From NCBI GenBank assembly GCA_930633495.1, contig CAKNFJ010000001.1, positions 2,565,001 to 2,629,000 on the forward strand: a stretch of 64,000 bases of DNA, read 5' to 3'. Shown here in pieces: positions 61,221-64,000 of this stretch. Source of the DNA: Hyphomicrobiales bacterium. Lineage in GTDB: Bacteria; Pseudomonadota; Alphaproteobacteria; Rhizobiales; Beijerinckiaceae. Within the stretch, counting starts at the first letter, position 1, and each line of letters opens with the position of its first letter. The position numbers were made by a program, and so were the translations under genes. The notes under the pieces are model-generated. The model made no database searches and was not told the origin of the DNA. It was given only the letters and a program-made list of their open reading frames with translations.

Positions 61221-62977
61221 GCGCGGTCGCGGCAGGCACGGCTCCGGCGCGCCGGAGCAAACTGAAGTTCGGCCCGCTCTGGCTGGCGGTGCCCGGCCTC
61301 GCGTTCCTCGCGGTCTTCTTCGCCTTGCCGGTGGCGCAATTGCTCGGCCTCAGCGTTGTCGATCCCGAGACCGGCGGCTTCTCGGCCGGCGCCTATCAGC
61401 GCATCGCCGCGACCGACGTCTATCTGCGGGTGCTCGGCATCACCTTCCGCATTGCCGGCTGGACGGCCTTCTGGTCGCTCCTGATCGGCTATCCGCTGGC
61501 CTATTGGCTGGCTCGCCTGCCCGAGCTTTTCCGCGGTCGTATGCTGCTCTTCGTCATGGTGCCGTTCTGGACGAGCTATCTCGTCAAGACCTTCGCCTGG
61601 ATGATCGTGCTCGGCCGCAGCGGCATCATCAATTCGCTGGCGACCGGCTCCGGCCTCATCGACCAGCCCCTGCCGCTGCTGCACAACATGTTTGGCGTCA
61701 TGGTCGGCATGGTCCATGCCATGGTGCCGCTCGCGGTGATGACCATGCTGCCCGTGATGACCGGCATCGACCGCCGCCTCGTCCAGGCCGCGCAGACGCT
61801 CGGCGCCGCCCCGGCGCGCGCCTTCTGGCTGGTCTATTTCAAGCTCTCCCTGCCGGGCGTCGCGGCGGCGGGGCTGCTCGTCTTCATCTCCTCGCTCGGC
61901 TTCTTCATCGTGCCGGCCTTCCTCGGCGGACGGCAGGAGACGATGCTCGCCCAGCTCATCATCACGCAAGTGCAGGAGCTGCTGAACTGGTCCTTCGCCG
62001 GGGCGCTCGCGGCCATGATGCTGGCGGCGGCGCTGGTCTCCTGCTGGATCTATGACCGGCTCTTCGGCATCTCGACGATCGCCGGTGGCTCGGCGCAGGT
62101 CGAGGGCGGGCGTATCCGCGATCTCGGCCTCGCCATTCTCGGCATCGTCGCGGATATCGCTGGACGCGCCGCAGCCGTCGCGCAGAAGCTCCTGGGCAAG
62201 CGCATCTGTGAGGCTTTGCTGCCGGGCTTCTGCTGGCTTGTCATCTGCTTCCTCGTGCTGCCGACGCTGCTGGTGATCCCACTCGCCTTCACCTCCTCGC
62301 AGTTCCTCGAATTCCCGCCGCCCGGTTACGGGATCGGCTGGTTCCGCACCTATTTCGAATCGCCGCTCTGGCTGCAGGCGACGCTACGCTCCTTTGGCGT
62401 CGCTTTCGTCACGGCATTGGCTGCGACGGCGATCGGCGGCTTCGCGGCGTTGGCGCTGGCCCATAGCCGTACGCGCTGGGGCGGGCTGATCTTCGCCTTC
62501 TTCCTCGCGCCGATGATCGTGCCGCGCATCGTCATCGCAGTCGGGCTGTTCTATCTCTTCGCCCGCATCGGGCTCGTCGCCACCGATCTCGGCCTGGTCA
62601 TCGGCCATACCGTGCTGGCGATCCCGTTCACGCTCGTCACCATCGCGGCCGTGCTCAAGACCTATGACCAGCGGCTCGACCAGGCGGCGGCGACGCTCGG
62701 TGCCAACCGTGTCCGCACCCTGACGGGCGTGACGATCCCGCTGGTGAAGGGTGGCCTCATTGCGGCCTTCCTCTTCGCCTTCATCACCTCCTTCGACGAA
62801 TTGACCATCGCGATCTTCGTCTCGGGCGGCGTCAAGACGACCCTGCCGAAGCAGATGTGGGACGACATGATCCTGCAGCTCAACCCGACGCTCGCCGCGG
62901 TCTCGGTCGTCGTCTTCGTGGTGGTGACGGTGATGCTGCTGCTGGCCGAACGCTTCCGCTCCTCCTCTTCTTCCTGA
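61217..62977 (+). CDS. Fused PotB-PotC-type ABC permease
   Basis: A 586-aa double permease, paralogue of the one at 31663. The first domain has the loop VQAAQTLGAAPARAFWLVYF and the second LDQAAATLGANRVRTLTGVT, joined by a linker around residues 285-345. About twelve membrane segments are expected. The C-terminus ends in a serine run (RFRSSSSS). Confidence 0.9.
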   Translation: MSAVAAGTAPARRSKLKFGPLWLAVPGLAFLAVFFALPVAQLLGLSVVDPETGGFSAGAYQRIAATDVYLRVLGITFRIAGWTAFWSLLIGYPLAYWLARLPELFRGRMLLFVMVPFWTSYLVKTFAWMIVLGRSGIINSLATGSGLIDQPLPLLHNMFGVMVGMVHAMVPLAVMTMLPVMTGIDRRLVQAAQTLGAAPARAFWLVYFKLSLPGVAAAGLLVFISSLGFFIVPAFLGGRQETMLAQLIITQVQELLNWSFAGALAAMMLAAALVSCWIYDRLFGISTIAGGSAQVEGGRIRDLGLAILGIVADIAGRAAAVAQKLLGKRICEALLPGFCWLVICFLVLPTLLVIPLAFTSSQFLEFPPPGYGIGWFRTYFESPLWLQATLRSFGVAFVTALAATAIGGFAALALAHSRTRWGGLIFAFFLAPMIVPRIVIAVGLFYLFARIGLVATDLGLVIGHTVLAIPFTLVTIAAVLKTYDQRLDQAAATLGANRVRTLTGVTIPLVKGGLIAAFLFAFITSFDELTIAIFVSGGVKTTLPKQMWDDMILQLNPTLAAVSVVVFVVVTVMLLLAERFRSSSSS

Positions 62978-62999
62978 TCCTGACGACCGAAGCGCAACC

Positions 63000-64000
63000 A
63001 TGACCTCCTCAGACAAAGACGGCTTCGTTGGCCTTCTGACCGCGCGCGCCGCCGCAGAGCCGGATCGCATCTATGCCCGCTTCAGCGGCGAACCGCTGAG
63101 CTATGCCGAGCTTGAACGGCGCTCGGCCGCCTTCGCCGGTTATCTGCGAGCACGCGGCATCGTCGCGGGCGACCGCGTCGCGGTGATGATGCGCAATTCC
63201 ATCGCCACCATCGCCGTGGTGTTCGGGCTCGCACGGGCCGGCGTCGCCTGGGTACCGGTCAATGCCCAGCAACGCGGCGAGGGGCTGAACTATCTCCTGA
63301 CCCATTCCAGCCCGCGCCTCGTCGTCACTGATGCCGAACTCGCGCCCCAGATCGCCGAGGCGATGGGGCCGGATTCGGCCCTGCCGGTGCTGCTGCACGC
63401 GCGGGGCGGCGATCTCGATGCGGTGCTTGCCGGAACCATCGGCTTCGACGAGCCGGCCCCGGCTGCGGATGCCGTCTTCGCGATCATGTACACCTCCGGC
63501 ACGACCGGGCGGCCGAAGGGCGTCATCGTCTCGCATCGCATGCTGAGGCTGGCGGCCGAGAGCGTGCTCTATCTGTCGGATGCCAAGCCCGGCGAGGTCT
63601 TCTTCATCTGGGAGCCGCTCTATCATATCGGCGGGGCCCAGCTGCTGCCGCTGCCGATGATCCGCGACGTGACGCTGGCGATGGTCGAGCGCTTCAGCGC
63701 CAGCCGCTTCTGGGCGCAGGTCCGGGAGGAGGGCGCGACCCATATCCATTATCTCGGCGGCATCCTGCAGATTCTGCTGAAGCAGCCGCCCTCAGCGCTC
63801 GACCGCGAGCACGGCGTGCGCATCGCCTGGGGCGGCGGCTGCCCGGCCGATATCTGGCCGCAGTTCCGCGACCGCTTCGGCGTCGAGATCCGCGAATGCT
63901 ACGGCATGACCGAAGCCTCCAGCCTGACGACCTGCAACACCAGCGGCGTGGTCGGCTCGGTAGGCCGGCCGATGCCCTGGTTCACCGTCAGGCTGCTCGA
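63000..64000 (+). CDS. AMP-dependent acyl-CoA ligase, C-terminus outside window
   Basis: The first 333 residues of an ANL-superfamily ligase. The P-loop motif IMYTSGTTGRPKGVIVSH (about 161-178) and A5 motif CYGMTEASS are present. It would activate an imported carboxylic acid to its acyl-CoA with ATP, feeding the enoyl-CoA hydratase of the same operon. It resembles carnitine/crotonobetaine-CoA ligase-type enzymes in general layout, but the substrate is not certain. It starts 22 bp after the permease stop and is cut by the window end. Confidence 0.9.
   Translation, partial: MTSSDKDGFVGLLTARAAAEPDRIYARFSGEPLSYAELERRSAAFAGYLRARGIVAGDRVAVMMRNSIATIAVVFGLARAGVAWVPVNAQQRGEGLNYLLTHSSPRLVVTDAELAPQIAEAMGPDSALPVLLHARGGDLDAVLAGTIGFDEPAPAADAVFAIMYTSGTTGRPKGVIVSHRMLRLAAESVLYLSDAKPGEVFFIWEPLYHIGGAQLLPLPMIRDVTLAMVERFSASRFWAQVREEGATHIHYLGGILQILLKQPPSALDREHGVRIAWGGGCPADIWPQFRDRFGVEIRECYGMTEASSLTTCNTSGVVGSVGRPMPWFTVRLL

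Overview
The window reads as GC-rich chromosomal or plasmid DNA of an alphaproteobacterium, most likely Hyphomicrobiales (Bosea/rhizobia-like). This rests on codon use, the IS families present, and the catabolic gene families (HcnABC/opine-oxidase-like triads, StcD-like demethylase, Pot-type ABC cassettes). Organism assignment is inference; no rRNA or other marker gene is present.

Layout. (1) 1-9.9 kb is a mobile-element zone: the end of one IS21-like element, a large serine recombinase gene broken by two IS21-like insertions, two overlapping tyrosine recombinase genes in the same operon, an AlpA/excisionase-like protein, an AT-richer unknown gene with an XRE regulator, and a second XRE gene with a palindromic operator. 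(2) 10-15.4 kb holds an unknown membrane protein, a small lipoprotein gene cut by an IS3 element, and a second IS3 element that itself carries an IS1111-type IS110 insertion. (3) 15.4-24.8 kb is a long leftward operon: spermidine/putrescine-type ABC transporter, FAD amine oxidase, [2Fe-2S] protein, FAD/BFD oxidoreductase, RidA and an enolase-superfamily enzyme, with an upstream LysR gene. (4) 25.1-27.2 kb is an IS91-like element with an integrase gene and a frameshifted transposase. (5) 27.9-35.5 kb is a leftward operon (ABC ATPase, fused permease, binding protein, enolase-superfamily enzyme, argininosuccinate/EDDS-lyase-like enzyme) with a divergent LysR. (6) 35.9-37.3 kb holds a SIR2-like N-terminal remnant cut by an IS5 element. 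(7) 37.5-51 kb holds an OccR/NocR-like LysR, a ProC-like reductase, a GlpD-like FAD enzyme, an amino-acid ABC transporter, an StcD-like demethylase, an amine oxidase, a HAD hydrolase, another LysR and a third enolase-superfamily enzyme. (8) 51.3-54.3 kb is a scar zone: a serine-recombinase remnant, ybaK, an IS630 element and an IclR remnant. (9) 54.4-64 kb holds a second HcnABC-like triad, an IclR regulator, and a rightward operon of enoyl-CoA hydratase, ABC transporter and acyl-CoA ligase (cut by the window end).

How it fits together. The non-mobile part is a mosaic of uptake-plus-oxidation modules, each with its own LysR or IclR regulator and separated by insertion sequences. Binding proteins and permeases would import amine- or amino-acid-like compounds. 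FAD/[2Fe-2S] oxidases would dehydrogenate them at C-N bonds, RidA would clear imines, and lyases or enolase-superfamily dehydratases would process the carbon skeletons. No substrate can be fixed from sequence alone.

Most noteworthy: a mixed Tyr-Tyr-Ser recombinase operon; matching promoter/operator architecture in front of two operons on either side of the IclR gene; a 16-bp perfect palindrome in front of an XRE gene; and several exactly resolvable IS insertions into genes, including a probable SIR2-type gene.
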